Positions 1-8,778 of a stretch of DNA of 64,000 bases are shown here, piece by piece; position 1 is the first letter of the stretch; each line of letters begins with the position of its first letter. Both the position numbers and the translations under genes were made by a program. Source of the DNA: CBDDEH01 sp965226865 (GTDB taxonomy: Bacteria; Chloroflexota; Dehalococcoidia; Lucifugimonadales; JAGWBF01). The DNA lies in assembly GCA_965226865.1 (NCBI GenBank), contig CBDDEH010000004.1:1922001-1986000 (forward strand). Direction: 5' to 3'. The notes beneath the pieces are model-generated. The model was given only the letters and a program-made list of their open reading frames with translations, was not told the DNA's origin and ran no database searches.

Positions 1-31
1 GGCTCGCAAATCCCTGTTTCCTGGTTATGTT

Positions 32-1459
32 CTAGGTGTCGAAATACAAGAAGAACTCGTGGGGATGGGGCCTTAGCCTGATTTCATCTACTTCGCGAGT
101 ACGTTTATATTCCAACCACGTTTCGATCAGATCCTCAGTGAAGACGCCCCCCCTCAGGAGAAACTGATGGTCCTTTTCCAGGGCGTCGAGCACCTCTTCA
201 AGACTTCCTGGTACCTGCTTGATCCTGGCCGCCTTTCGAGGCGGTAGGGAGTAAAGGTCTACGTCCATAGGGTCCCCAGGGTCTATCTCATTGATGATTC
301 CGTCGATTCCCGCCATGAGCATAGCCGAGAAAGCCAGATATGGGTTGCAGGAAGGATCTGGTACCCGATACTCGATACGTCTGGCTGCTGGCGCCGAGAA
401 GTAGGTTGGTATACGTATACAGGCGCTACGGTTGCGTTGTGAATACACGAGGTTAACGGGAGCTTCGAAACCCGGTACGAGCCGCCTATATGAATTGGTG
501 GTGGGCGCTATGAAGCCCAGGAGAGCCGGTGTATGTTTAAGTAGCCCGCCGATATAGAATCTGCACATCTTACTTAACAGAGCGTAGCCCCTCGCATCGT
601 AGAAGAGGTTGGTTCCATCCTTCCACAGGCTCTGGTGGGTATGCATGCCGGAGCCGTTGTCCTGAAAGATCGGTTTCGGCATGAACGTAGCCACTTTGCC
701 ATGGGCTCTAGCCACGTTTTTAACGACATACTTTTGGATCATGACACTATCAGCCATGGTGGTTAGGGTATCGTACCTTAAGTCGATCTCGCCCTGACCG
801 GCAGTTGCCACTTCATGATGGTGCTTCTCGACTTCTATTCCGAAGTGAATTAGCTTCTCGGTCATCTCCGAGCGCAGGTCCTGCAGAGTATCGAAGGGTG
901 GTACCGGGAAGTAACCCTCCTTGTGCCTGGGGCGATAAGCCAGATTAGGGCCACCGTCCAAGCTGTTCGGCTGACCGGAATTCCATATACCTTCGTCGGA
1001 ATCTATAAAATAATAACCGCTGTGAGCATTCTGATCGAAGCTTGCCGAATCGAAAACGAAATGCTCCAGTTCAGGGCCCCAATAGCTTATGTCAGCGATT
1101 CCCGTCTCCTTTAGCGCTTCTTCGGCCTTCCGAGCTATGCGCCTGGGGTCGCGAGAGTAAAAATCCCGTGTCACCGGATCCATTACGTTACAAATCACCG
1201 TCAGTGTGGGGACCTCATAGAAGGGGTCCACGTGTGCAGTCGAGGTATCGGGCATAAGGAGCATATCGCTCTCCTCAATGACCTTGAATCCTCTAATACT
1301 CGAACCGTCGAATCCATACCCTTCCTCTATATTCTTCTCCGATAGCTCTGATAACGGAATCGAAAGATGCTGGAAAGTGCCTGGTAGGTCGGTGAATTTC
1401 AAGTCGATAATTTGAATGTCGTTATTGTGACAAAATTTCACTACTTCCTCAGGGGTCAT
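32..1459 (-). CDS. glnA: Glutamine synthetase type I
   Basis: Cytosolic enzyme that makes glutamine from glutamate, ammonia and ATP. The 475-aa length fits the bacterial GS-I family. Visible landmarks: GFDGSSIRGF (residues 49-58), metal-binding GPELEHF (128-134), GQGEIDLRYDTL (221-232), GSGMHTHQSL (269-278) and NRSACIRIP (343-351, where most family members have NRSAAVRIP). Tyr403 in VDLYSLPP lies where GS-I enzymes are adenylylated, so covalent control is possible, but no adenylyltransferase is in the window. A strong GAGGAGG ribosome site precedes the ATG. It lies downstream of amt and a 29-aa ORF on the same strand, which makes an ammonium uptake and assimilation unit. Confidence 0.97.
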   Translation of the reverse strand: MTPEEVVKFCHNNDIQIIDLKFTDLPGTFQHLSIPLSELSEKNIEEGYGFDGSSIRGFKVIEESDMLLMPDTSTAHVDPFYEVPTLTVICNVMDPVTRDFYSRDPRRIARKAEEALKETGIADISYWGPELEHFVFDSASFDQNAHSGYYFIDSDEGIWNSGQPNSLDGGPNLAYRPRHKEGYFPVPPFDTLQDLRSEMTEKLIHFGIEVEKHHHEVATAGQGEIDLRYDTLTTMADSVMIQKYVVKNVARAHGKVATFMPKPIFQDNGSGMHTHQSLWKDGTNLFYDARGYALLSKMCRFYIGGLLKHTPALLGFIAPTTNSYRRLVPGFEAPVNLVYSQRNRSACIRIPTYFSAPAARRIEYRVPDPSCNPYLAFSAMLMAGIDGIINEIDPGDPMDVDLYSLPPRKAARIKQVPGSLEEVLDALEKDHQFLLRGGVFTEDLIETWLEYKRTREVDEIRLRPHPHEFFLYFDT

Positions 1460-1747
1460 ATCCGTCTACCTCCTCGTGTTGCTGTCAGCCATTTTGCATC
1501 GGCGAAATTTGGGCAGTTTAGCCGCTGGGGAAGCCCACTTCACACCGAAAAGACGGCCAGGATCACTGGGACCGCTGACCGCGATTCCACCGACCAGCCG
1601 ACTCTGCCTACAAAGACCTTGTCAATTAACGGATTCTGGGTCGAGAGCCAGGCTGGGGTTCTGGTAATCTATTGCCCAGACCCTTATGGGCAGGCAAACC
1701 AAACTATGCCCTGGCTATAGTGTCAGGGCAATATTCTCTCGTATCGA
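1460..1747. other. Intergenic region upstream of glnA
   Basis: No coding frame with a ribosome site was found. The only structure seen is a small hairpin at 1707-1730 (TGCCCTG, 10-nt loop, CAGGGCA) between the 29-aa ORF and glnA. The stretch after it on the minus strand is only moderately T-rich, so it could be a weak terminator or processing site. No recognisable riboswitch. Confidence 0.4.
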
Positions 1748-1837
1748 TTAGCGCTGTTTGCGCAAAAACTTTTTTGGTAGGATGACCCAAAGACCGAAGA
1801 GTCCCGCGAAGGCCAAGCCAGCCACCACAACTTCCAT
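1748..1837 (-). CDS. 29-aa single-pass membrane miniprotein between amt and glnA
   Basis: Short ORF reading MEVVVAGLAFAGLFGLWVIL and ending PKKFLRKQR. Residues 3-20 form one hydrophobic helix, followed by a strongly basic tail, which suggests a single membrane segment with the C-terminus inside. A GGAGG ribosome site lies about 8 nt before the ATG. It is on the same strand as amt (88 nt downstream of the amt stop) and glnA. I do not recognise a family. The position suggests a role with the ammonium transporter or nitrogen control, which is inference only. Confidence 0.55.
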   Translation of the reverse strand: MEVVVAGLAFAGLFGLWVILPKKFLRKQR

Positions 1838-1925
1838 TAGTATCGAACCTCCATATGAATAAGACCTCTTGAGCTACTCTACAACCTATGTGTTGCACAA
1901 ATTTTTCGAGATTGTTAAATCTATG

Positions 1926-3380
1926 TTACGTTTTCCGCAACAAAATAGGAGGATTCAGCGCTGGTGGCTCGGAATAGCCACCAGCGACAGCGGGAGCATC
2001 GGCTGGATAAGCCTCAATCCCATGCTCTGGAACATCGAGTCCCTGAAACTCCTCTTCTCTGGGGGCACGTACGCCCATTGTATGCTTGAGCAAGGTGAAG
2101 AGGGTAAAGCCGGTGACCAGACTCCATGATGTGACGACGCCCACTGAGATAAGCTGAATGACCAGTTGCTCCCATTGGCCTTCAATGAGCCCCGAAACTC
2201 CGAGATAGGTTCCGTCGGCGAAGATCCCCAACGCCAGAAGGCCCCACAGCCCGGCGAAACCATGGGCGGAGACCGCCCCCACCGGGTCGTCGACCTTCAG
2301 CACCCTCTCCACGAAGGAGAGACCGCCGATCATTACCAATGCGCCCAGGCTACCAATAACCACGGCGGCCCACGGCTCCACAAAGGCGCATGGGGCGGTT
2401 ATCGCCACCAGGCCCGCCAGGGTCCCATTGCAGGCGAACACTACGTCAGCCTTACCTGTACGGACGATGCTAAAGTACATGGCTACTACCGCACCTGCAG
2501 ATCCTGCCAAAAGGGTATTCGTGGCGATGACGGCTATCCTGAGTTCGGTGGCCGCAAGAGTGCTTCCCGCGTTAAAACCAAACCAGCCAAAGAACAGGAT
2601 AAACGTGCCGATAACCACATAGGGGAGATTGTGACCGGGAATCTTGTTGGAGGTTCCATCGGCGTTGAACTTACCGATGCGTGGGCCAACAACCGCAGCA
2701 CCGGCCAATGCAACTAATCCACCGACGGCATGCACCACTCCAGAACCCGCGAAATCCCAAGCTCCTACAACGCCATTGATATCAATCCATGACCCGAGCC
2801 ATCCACCTCCCCAGACCCAGTGGCCATATAAGGGGTAAATCACCGCCCCCAAAATAAAGCTATAGGCCAGGTAAGCGTGGATGTTGGTGCGCTCAGCCAG
2901 AGCGCCCGCGACGATGGTGGCCGCCGTGCCGGCAAAGACCATCTGGAATATCCAGGTCGTCATGGTGCTTACGTCATAGGCATCCCCAGTCAGGAAGAAG
3001 CCGGAGCGGCCGATGAAATTGTTCCCTTCCTCCAAGCCTGAGCCCGAACCGAGCAATGCGCCTCCACCAAACATGATGGCAAAGCCGAAGGCCCAGAAAG
3101 AGAGCGAGGCGATGGCGAAGTCCATGAAGCTCTTGGTCATATAGTTGGCGGTGTTTCTGGATCGTATCAGCCCTGCGCCAAGAAAAGCGAAGCCCGCCTG
3201 CATGAAGAACACCAAGAAGGCGGCCATCAATGTCCACGCAAAGTTGACTGCAGCAGTCGGGTCTGCCGCAAGAGTATCAGCACCATTTGGATCACCATCA
3301 GCAAAGGTGACTGTGTACCCCGCGACCAAAGATACGGCCACCAGGCCTACAAAGACCATCGACAGAGCCCTTCGCGACAT
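1926..3380 (-). CDS. amt: Ammonium transporter, Amt family
   Basis: Inner-membrane ammonium channel. About 484 aa, with an N-terminal signal-like helix (MSRRALSMVFVGLVAVSLVAG) followed by eleven or so hydrophobic segments. Family motifs are present: FMQAGFAFLGAG near residue 60, the pore histidine region in FAGSGVVHAVGG, GWFGFNAGS, and the late DDPVGAVSAHGFAGLWG twin-His segment. The ATG at 3380 has GGGGG 7 nt upstream; a GTG one codon earlier (3383) is the alternative start. The C-terminal tail after the last helix is about 55 residues, proline-rich and cytosolic. No glnK/PII gene is adjacent. Upstream, TTTACA and TAACAC spaced 17 bp are a possible promoter. Confidence 0.95.
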   Translation of the reverse strand: MSRRALSMVFVGLVAVSLVAGYTVTFADGDPNGADTLAADPTAAVNFAWTLMAAFLVFFMQAGFAFLGAGLIRSRNTANYMTKSFMDFAIASLSFWAFGFAIMFGGGALLGSGSGLEEGNNFIGRSGFFLTGDAYDVSTMTTWIFQMVFAGTAATIVAGALAERTNIHAYLAYSFILGAVIYPLYGHWVWGGGWLGSWIDINGVVGAWDFAGSGVVHAVGGLVALAGAAVVGPRIGKFNADGTSNKIPGHNLPYVVIGTFILFFGWFGFNAGSTLAATELRIAVIATNTLLAGSAGAVVAMYFSIVRTGKADVVFACNGTLAGLVAITAPCAFVEPWAAVVIGSLGALVMIGGLSFVERVLKVDDPVGAVSAHGFAGLWGLLALGIFADGTYLGVSGLIEGQWEQLVIQLISVGVVTSWSLVTGFTLFTLLKHTMGVRAPREEEFQGLDVPEHGIEAYPADAPAVAGGYSEPPALNPPILLRKT

Positions 3381-3635
3381 CACACACCCCCATCAGACTG
3401 ATGTGGCTGCATTGTCAGGAAGCGGTGTTACAGGCGTGTTGCCTTTTTGTAAACAGTTTGTTACATAACTTCTTACCGCTAGAGGGGCTGCTAGAAGGCG
3501 TCTATTGCATCCAGAACAAACCTTTTAGGCTTTACTTTTGTATTGAAGGCATCGTATTATTGCGTTTAGAGGCACCCGAAAATCCTTTGGGGAGCCGCGG
3601 TCGTATTATGAGTTATGAGAAGGATCGATAGGTAG

Positions 3636-5561
3636 ATGAGGAACAGCTTCATATACCTACTTATATTCGTGGCGGTAATCGCCATCTTCTTTACCATGGT
3701 CCGCGGATTTGGCGGAACTGAAGAGAGAAGTATTACCGACATTGTCGAATGGGCCAGGGAAGGGCTGATCCAGGACATAGAGGTCCGAGGCGAGACCGTC
3801 ACGGTCGTTCGAAACGGGGAAAAGTTCAAGAGCCGCATCAGCAAAGAGACCGACGTACTAAAAGTGCTTCAAGACGAGGGGATCGAAACAGGTCCGGGTG
3901 GCGTTTCCGTTACTTTTAAAGGAAACAGCGGTTTTGGCAACTTCTTTGGCATACTGATCAACTTCCTGCCTCTGATCTTCTTTGGTGGCCTCATCTTTTT
4001 CATGATGAGGCAAGCCCAGGGAAGCAGCAACCAGACCATGAGCTTCGGCAGGAGCCGGGCGCGCCTGTTTATAGTAAACCGGCCTACAGTCACCTTCGCG
4101 GACGTGGCCGGTGTCGAGGAGGCCAAGGAAGAACTGGCAGAGGTTGTCGAATTCTTGAAGTTTCCTGACAGATTCCTCTCCATGGGTGCCCGCATACCGA
4201 AAGGCTTGCTGGTAGTAGGGCAGCCCGGCACGGGCAAGACCCTGCTGGCGCGGGCAGTAGCGGGAGAAGCCGCCGTACCCTTCTTCTCCATCAGCGGTAG
4301 CGAGTTCGTAGAGATGTTTGTCGGAGTGGGAGCCGCTAGAGTACGTGATCTCTTCGACCAGGCCAAGAGAAACTCGCCTTGTATAGTTTTCGTCGACGAA
4401 ATAGACGCCGTCGGGCGACATAGAGGCGCCGGCGTCGGCGGCGGGCATGACGAGCGGGAGCAGACCCTGAACCAGATCCTGGTGGAGATGGACGGTTTCG
4501 AGACCAATACCAACGTGATCGTCATCGCGGCAACCAACCGTCCGGACATCCTTGACCCCGCTCTCCTTCGTCCAGGCCGATTCGATCGACGGGTTGTACT
4601 GGACCTTCCGGATATACAAGGTCGGATCGCCGTACTGAAAGTTCATGCGGCGGGCAAGCCTCTCGCCCATGAAGTTAATCTAGAGACCGTCGGAAAAGAG
4701 ACTCCTGGGTTCAGCGGCGCCGATCTTGCCAACTTGGTAAACGAGTCGGCCTTACTTGCGGCACGTCGTAACAAGAAGCTTATAACTATGTCCGAGTTTG
4801 AAGAGGCCATAGACAGGGTAGTCGCTGGACCTGAGCGCAAAGGCCGGATCATCAACCCCAAAGAAAAGGAAATGACTGCATACCACGAGGCCGGCCATGC
4901 CATGGTGGCCTCGAAGCTGCCTCATGCTGACCCTGTCCATAAGATTTCCATTGTGGCCCGTGGAGCCATGGGCGGATACACCCGGCTCCTTCCCAAGGAC
5001 GACCGACACCTGCTAACCAAAAACCAGTTCGACGATATGCTTGCCACCGCCCTGGGCGGTCGAGTCTCCGAAGAGCTGATCTTCACCGAGATAACCACAG
5101 GAGCAAGTAACGATCTGGAAACCGCTACCAGGTTGGCACTCCGGATGATCAAGCAGTATGGCATGAGCGAGCACCTCGGACCTCGTACGTTTGGCAAACG
5201 GGAGGAGCTGGTCTTCCTGGGGCGTGAGATCCATGAAGAACGAGACTACAGCGATAAGATAGCCGAGGAGATCGATCACGAGGTGCAGTCCCTTGTAGAG
5301 AACGCGTATCAAAGAGCGCAAGAGATACTGATCACCCACAAAACCAAGCTCGAGGAAGTCGCCAAGTATCTTATGAAGCATGAATCGGTGGAGGGTGAGG
5401 CTTTAAAGCGGTTGCTTGATGGTGAACCGCCCGCTGCCGAGCCCGCCATCCCGGAGCCAGAGCCAGAGCCGTTGCCATCAGCACCAGCAACTCGGCAACC
5501 CATCGTCCAACCGAACCCGAACCTGAGCCCTACGATGCCCAGCCAGCGTGACGTCGCCTGA
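3636..5561 (+). CDS. ftsH: ATP-dependent zinc metalloprotease FtsH
   Basis: Membrane-anchored AAA protease that extracts and degrades membrane and regulatory proteins. 641 aa. Transmembrane helices at residues 4-21 and 103-123 flank a small extracytoplasmic domain. Walker A is GQPGTGKT (195-202; most FtsH have GPPGTGKT), Walker B VFVDEID (251-257), and the second region of homology includes ATNRPDILDPALLRPGRFD. The zinc site is HEAGH (417-421) with a third ligand near Asp493. The C-terminal 50 residues are Pro/Glu-rich and variable. The ATG was chosen because it starts the first helix. The nearby hflK and hflC encode the usual FtsH partners, now separated from it by a transposon. Confidence 0.97.
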   Translation: MRNSFIYLLIFVAVIAIFFTMVRGFGGTEERSITDIVEWAREGLIQDIEVRGETVTVVRNGEKFKSRISKETDVLKVLQDEGIETGPGGVSVTFKGNSGFGNFFGILINFLPLIFFGGLIFFMMRQAQGSSNQTMSFGRSRARLFIVNRPTVTFADVAGVEEAKEELAEVVEFLKFPDRFLSMGARIPKGLLVVGQPGTGKTLLARAVAGEAAVPFFSISGSEFVEMFVGVGAARVRDLFDQAKRNSPCIVFVDEIDAVGRHRGAGVGGGHDEREQTLNQILVEMDGFETNTNVIVIAATNRPDILDPALLRPGRFDRRVVLDLPDIQGRIAVLKVHAAGKPLAHEVNLETVGKETPGFSGADLANLVNESALLAARRNKKLITMSEFEEAIDRVVAGPERKGRIINPKEKEMTAYHEAGHAMVASKLPHADPVHKISIVARGAMGGYTRLLPKDDRHLLTKNQFDDMLATALGGRVSEELIFTEITTGASNDLETATRLALRMIKQYGMSEHLGPRTFGKREELVFLGREIHEERDYSDKIAEEIDHEVQSLVENAYQRAQEILITHKTKLEEVAKYLMKHESVEGEALKRLLDGEPPAAEPAIPEPEPEPLPSAPATRQPIVQPNPNLSPTMPSQRDVA

Positions 5562-5591
5562 ACCTAAGGTAAACTGCCTTTACAAGTTATC

Positions 5592-5867
5592 TCAAGGCTG
5601 CTTCTGGGTTTCGGATTCTTCGCCTTCCAATGGTAGCTGTCTAAAGTAGATTCCCCAACGCTGCATTAGTCCTTTAACTGCAGGGTTGTCAAGCTCCATA
5701 AGCTCTCTGAGGAACCCGGCCAACGCATGGGCCGGCATATGTTCCTGGGAGCATACCCAGCTTTTCTCAGCCGGGACCATGTACAGCAAACCGCTCTGGT
5801 GCTTACAGCTTACCTGTATGCGGGTCATCTCATGACTGGGCTTGATTATCACTCCGTATTCACCCAT
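5592..5867 (-). CDS. Conserved-looking 91-aa hypothetical protein
   Basis: Soluble small protein, not recognised. It begins MGEYGVIIKPSHEMTRIQVS and contains two cysteines, in VSCKHQ and WVCSQE, a helical middle (HALAGFLRELMELDN) and an acidic end. GGAGGACTTTCG sits directly before the ATG at 5867, so this start is preferred over an upstream in-frame ATG. It is convergent with ftsH. The transposon's target duplication starts only 33 bp upstream of the start codon, so its native promoter has probably been displaced and expression may depend on transcription coming out of the element. Confidence 0.6.
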   Translation of the reverse strand: MGEYGVIIKPSHEMTRIQVSCKHQSGLLYMVPAEKSWVCSQEHMPAHALAGFLRELMELDNPAVKGLMQRWGIYFRQLPLEGEESETQKQP

Positions 5868-5900
5868 CGAAAGTCCTCCATCTATAGTCAAGCCCACACA

Positions 5901-5908
5901 TTATATAT
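5901..5908. repeat. Left 8-bp target-site duplication of the transposon
   Basis: TTATATAT immediately outside the left inverted repeat. It is identical to 8802-8809 outside the right end. Eight-base duplications of AT-rich targets are typical of the IS1595 family. Confidence 0.9.
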
Positions 5909-5931
5909 CGCAATGAGTAGTTAGGGGCTTG
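5909..5931. repeat. Left terminal inverted repeat of the transposon
   Basis: 23 bp starting CGCAATGAGTAG; the reverse complement occurs at 8779-8801 without mismatch. Confidence 0.92.
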
Positions 5932-5952
5932 GTGCAAACGCATAGACGGGGG

Positions 5953-6246
5953 TTAGTTATGTCCACGGGCAGCCAAAATCTCAGAGATAGCATCGGCCAT
6001 TCCGGCGGAAGAGGAGAATCCGTCATTAAAGCCCATTGTGAAAAAAATACGTTGACTGGGGAACATTGTCAATGCGCCCTCTATAAAAAGTTGCTTGATG
6101 CTATCAATCTCCCGGTAAACAACATCGAACGATTGCGACGTGCGGGCGCAATGGACTAGTATTGCCAAGATGACTTTTTGTGCAAGAGCTTGCCCTTCTA
6201 GTGATGCTATATTCTGGAGTAGTTCGTTCTCGTGGGCTTCACTCAT
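5953..6246 (-). CDS. 97-aa passenger protein of the transposon, unknown function
   Basis: Begins MSEAHENELLQNIASLEGQA and is predicted soluble and mainly helical. No family recognised. Its ATG overlaps the stop codon of the methyltransferase-nuclease gene (ATGA, 6243-6246), so it is translationally coupled to it, and it ends only 44 bp inside the left end of the element. Possible roles are a control or accessory subunit for the restriction-modification protein or a transposition helper; the sequence does not decide between them. Confidence 0.8.
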   Translation of the reverse strand: MSEAHENELLQNIASLEGQALAQKVILAILVHCARTSQSFDVVYREIDSIKQLFIEGALTMFPSQRIFFTMGFNDGFSSSAGMADAISEILAARGHN

Positions 6247-7844
6247 GCGGGCAACCCCGGCATTCTTGGACTCTGAGTATGCCGACCTACAACGGTCGGG
6301 GTTGCAAATCGCTTCCCCTCCAGTATCTCCTCAACTGTCAACATCTGCATTCTGGGATACTCATTACCCCATAACTCAATCATGCCAGCATCAGCCATGA
6401 ATCGGGTGAAGTTGCGTGTCTTTGTAGCTCCCAAGGGTAGACGGATAATCAGTCCAGTCATAAGGGCGTTATCGTACTCCAAGACAGCCCTCAGTTCGCG
6501 TATCACCTTGATATCCACATTCGATCCACCTTTAACCTCTACGGCCAGGCTTTGCAATTCCCTACCATGTGGCACAGCGAAGTAAATTCGCCCGTCAACG
6601 CCGCCGTCCGCCGTCCGCTTGGTGGTGACAAAACCATCCGCTTGCTCCACAGCCCATTGCTGGAAGTGGTACTTGTCCTTTGTCCAAAGGTCGGCCGCGC
6701 CTTCCAGTGTGCTAGGAATCCCGTCGATGGTGAAGTCTGGCCCCTCCACTAACCCCAATCGTTCCTCAAGCCGCATACGAGCAACGCGCTTGATCGCGTG
6801 AATGGCAATGTCTATCCCTATCCATTGGCGGTCGAGTTTATGCGCGGCTTCAATGGTGGTAGCACACCCGCAAAATGGGTCAAGCACCACGTCTCCGTGG
6901 TTACTGGAAGCACTGATTATGCGCTCCATAAGTGCTACGGGCTTCTGTGTAGCATAGCCCATCCGCTCTGACGCTTGAGAGTTGATAGGCGGAATATCGA
7001 CCCATATGGATTGCGCGGGGCGACCTCCCAGTTCATCCAGATATCTCTTGACGCGGAAACCACCTTTGCGAGTGCGATGCAATCGACCTTCCCTATCCAG
7101 TCGCTCCATTGTCTCTAGCGGAACGCGCCAATTCTCATTCTTGCCCTCGTACTCATACTCATAACCACCACCAGTTAGTCCTTTGGCCGTCAAGTCGCCG
7201 TCTGTCCATCGACGACCATCAGGGTCTTGATGTCGGAAACGGGCTAGGTGTTTATCGTCGTAGGGTTGGAATTGGGTGTGCCAGTTCCAGTTTCCAGTCC
7301 GGCTGTAAAACAAGATGGTATCGTGAATGGCTACATACCTGCGTGCATCATTGTGGGCGGAGGTGCGCTGCCAAACGATTTCATTCTGGAAATTCTCATG
7401 CCCGAAAACAGCATCCATAAGAGCCTTGATATAGTGACTGGCCGTTGGGTCGCAATGGTAGTAGATGCTTCCGGTCGGCTTTAATATCCGCTTCATAATG
7501 AGTAAGCGTTGCGCCATATATGACAGGTAAGCCAAGAGACGCGGCTGTGTTCCCCGGAGGGCTTGCATCCAGAGCCTCCACAACTCCGCTACGGAGTCAT
7601 CAAGCCCACTTTCCCGCATTAGCACGGGCATTGTCCGGATAGCCCGTTCCCGTTCCGCGTCCAGTACCCACATATCGCAAAACGCCTCTATCTGGTCCGG
7701 TAAAGGCCGACCCGTTTCGTCCTTGTATATGGAGTTGTACTGGCGGTTGGAGTTAAAGGGAGGGTCGAGGTAAATCAAATCAACGGAGTGCAAAGGCCAG
7801 TCTTGCATGATGGTGAGGCAATCGCCGTAGTAGAGCCGATTCAT
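6243..7844 (-). CDS. DNA methyltransferase fused to a PD-(D/E)XK nuclease-like domain
   Basis: 533 aa starting MNRLYYGDCLTIMQDW; this ATG overlaps the extended transposase stop (ATGA), so it is preferred over the in-frame codon at 7919. The N-terminal two thirds form a beta-class N4/N6 amino-methyltransferase: catalytic motif DLIYLDPPFNSNRQYN near residues 25-40 comes before the SAM-binding motif DVVLDPFCGCATT near 315. The last 150 residues resemble Mrr-type nuclease modules: DGGVDGRIYF supplies the Asp and LAVEVKGG the E-x-K pair. Such fusions modify and may cut the same DNA, acting as a single-protein restriction-modification enzyme. Nuclease activity is inferred from the motifs only. It is a passenger of the transposon. 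Confidence 0.9.
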   Translation of the reverse strand: MNRLYYGDCLTIMQDWPLHSVDLIYLDPPFNSNRQYNSIYKDETGRPLPDQIEAFCDMWVLDAERERAIRTMPVLMRESGLDDSVAELWRLWMQALRGTQPRLLAYLSYMAQRLLIMKRILKPTGSIYYHCDPTASHYIKALMDAVFGHENFQNEIVWQRTSAHNDARRYVAIHDTILFYSRTGNWNWHTQFQPYDDKHLARFRHQDPDGRRWTDGDLTAKGLTGGGYEYEYEGKNENWRVPLETMERLDREGRLHRTRKGGFRVKRYLDELGGRPAQSIWVDIPPINSQASERMGYATQKPVALMERIISASSNHGDVVLDPFCGCATTIEAAHKLDRQWIGIDIAIHAIKRVARMRLEERLGLVEGPDFTIDGIPSTLEGAADLWTKDKYHFQQWAVEQADGFVTTKRTADGGVDGRIYFAVPHGRELQSLAVEVKGGSNVDIKVIRELRAVLEYDNALMTGLIIRLPLGATKTRNFTRFMADAGMIELWGNEYPRMQMLTVEEILEGKRFATPTVVGRHTQSPRMPGLPA

Positions 7845-8719
7845 GCCGTCACCGATACAGCCGACCGGATGAATGCCGAGAAGGGGTCGGAGGCTTTGCG
7901 TGCGTTGTATTTGAAGCAAGCCTCCACCGCGTAGGCCAGTGCAAAGCCCTTGGTGTAATGGTGGTGTGTGCCATACTAAGCCCTCTTGAGAAGACTCCAG
8001 AATCCTTCTATGGTGTTGGTGTGAACCAAGCCCTCTGCATACTGGACAGAATGATCAATAGTTGTGTGGCGCATCCGCTTGCTCATTCCCCAGTAACCCC
8101 GAAACTGGTCGGTCACTAACAAGGCGTCTCTGTCCACATTCTTCTGTAGGAACATGCTCAAGTCATGGGATGTAATCCGGGGTGAAGGTTGGGCAGCGAC
8201 GTTGCCGCCGCGCTCTACCGCTCCAACGATGGGAAGCTTGTCAGTGCCGCGCCCGCGAGGATGCTTCACGTCGTCCTTGCGCTTGTTGGGCTTTCGGGGT
8301 CGTCCGCCGATGTAGGTCTCGTCCGCTTCCACTATGCCAGACAGCAACTCGCCCTGGCTAACCATCGCCCGTCGTATCCGCATAGCCATGTACCAAGCGG
8401 ACTTCTGATTGAGGTCAAGATCGCGGGCCAGTTGGTGAGAAGAGACGCTCTTTTTGGCATTCAGCACCAGCGAGATAGCGAGAAACCACTTCTGCAAGGG
8501 GAGCTTGGTCTTCTGGAAGATAGTGCTGGACAGCACATTGAAACTGGACTTGCAGTCGTGACAATTCCATCGGCCTTGTCGGAAGGAGTCGGCCTTGCGC
8601 GCTACGCTCAAGGAACCACAGAGTGGGCAGACTGGCCTATCACCCCAGCGCACTTGCTCCAAGTGCTCAAGGCAAGACTCGTGGTCTGGGAATCGATGAA
8701 ACACTTTGATGAGGTCCAT
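7841..8719 (-). pseudogene. IS1595-family (ISXO2-like) transposase interrupted by an amber codon
   Basis: DDE transposase. The N-terminal zinc ribbon has CPLCGS and CHDCKS pairs (residues 35-58). Catalytic landmarks are EADETYIGGR, LVTDQFRGYWG and HTNTIEGFWSLLKR. The open frame stops at TAG (7976-7978) after LLKRA, but the same frame continues as YGTHHHYTKGFALAYAVEAC to a TGA at 7841, giving the usual length of about 290 aa. Family members have Trp at the stop position, so one TGG-to-TAG change explains it. The downstream ATGA coupling fits the long form. Either the gene is inactivated, or the amber codon is read through or is an error. Confidence 0.88.
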
Positions 8720-8778
8720 ATTGGCCGCTCCTACCTAAATCACTATGGTATAATGATACATGAGCGAAGCTAGATTGT

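Noticed and set aside
2166..2717. 183-codon open frame on the plus strand
   Set aside because: It lies fully inside amt on the other strand, has no ribosome site and a low-complexity translation; a shadow of the transporter gene.
3858..4670. 270-codon open frame antisense to ftsH
   Set aside because: Shadow of the ftsH ATPase domain; no start signal or recognisable protein.
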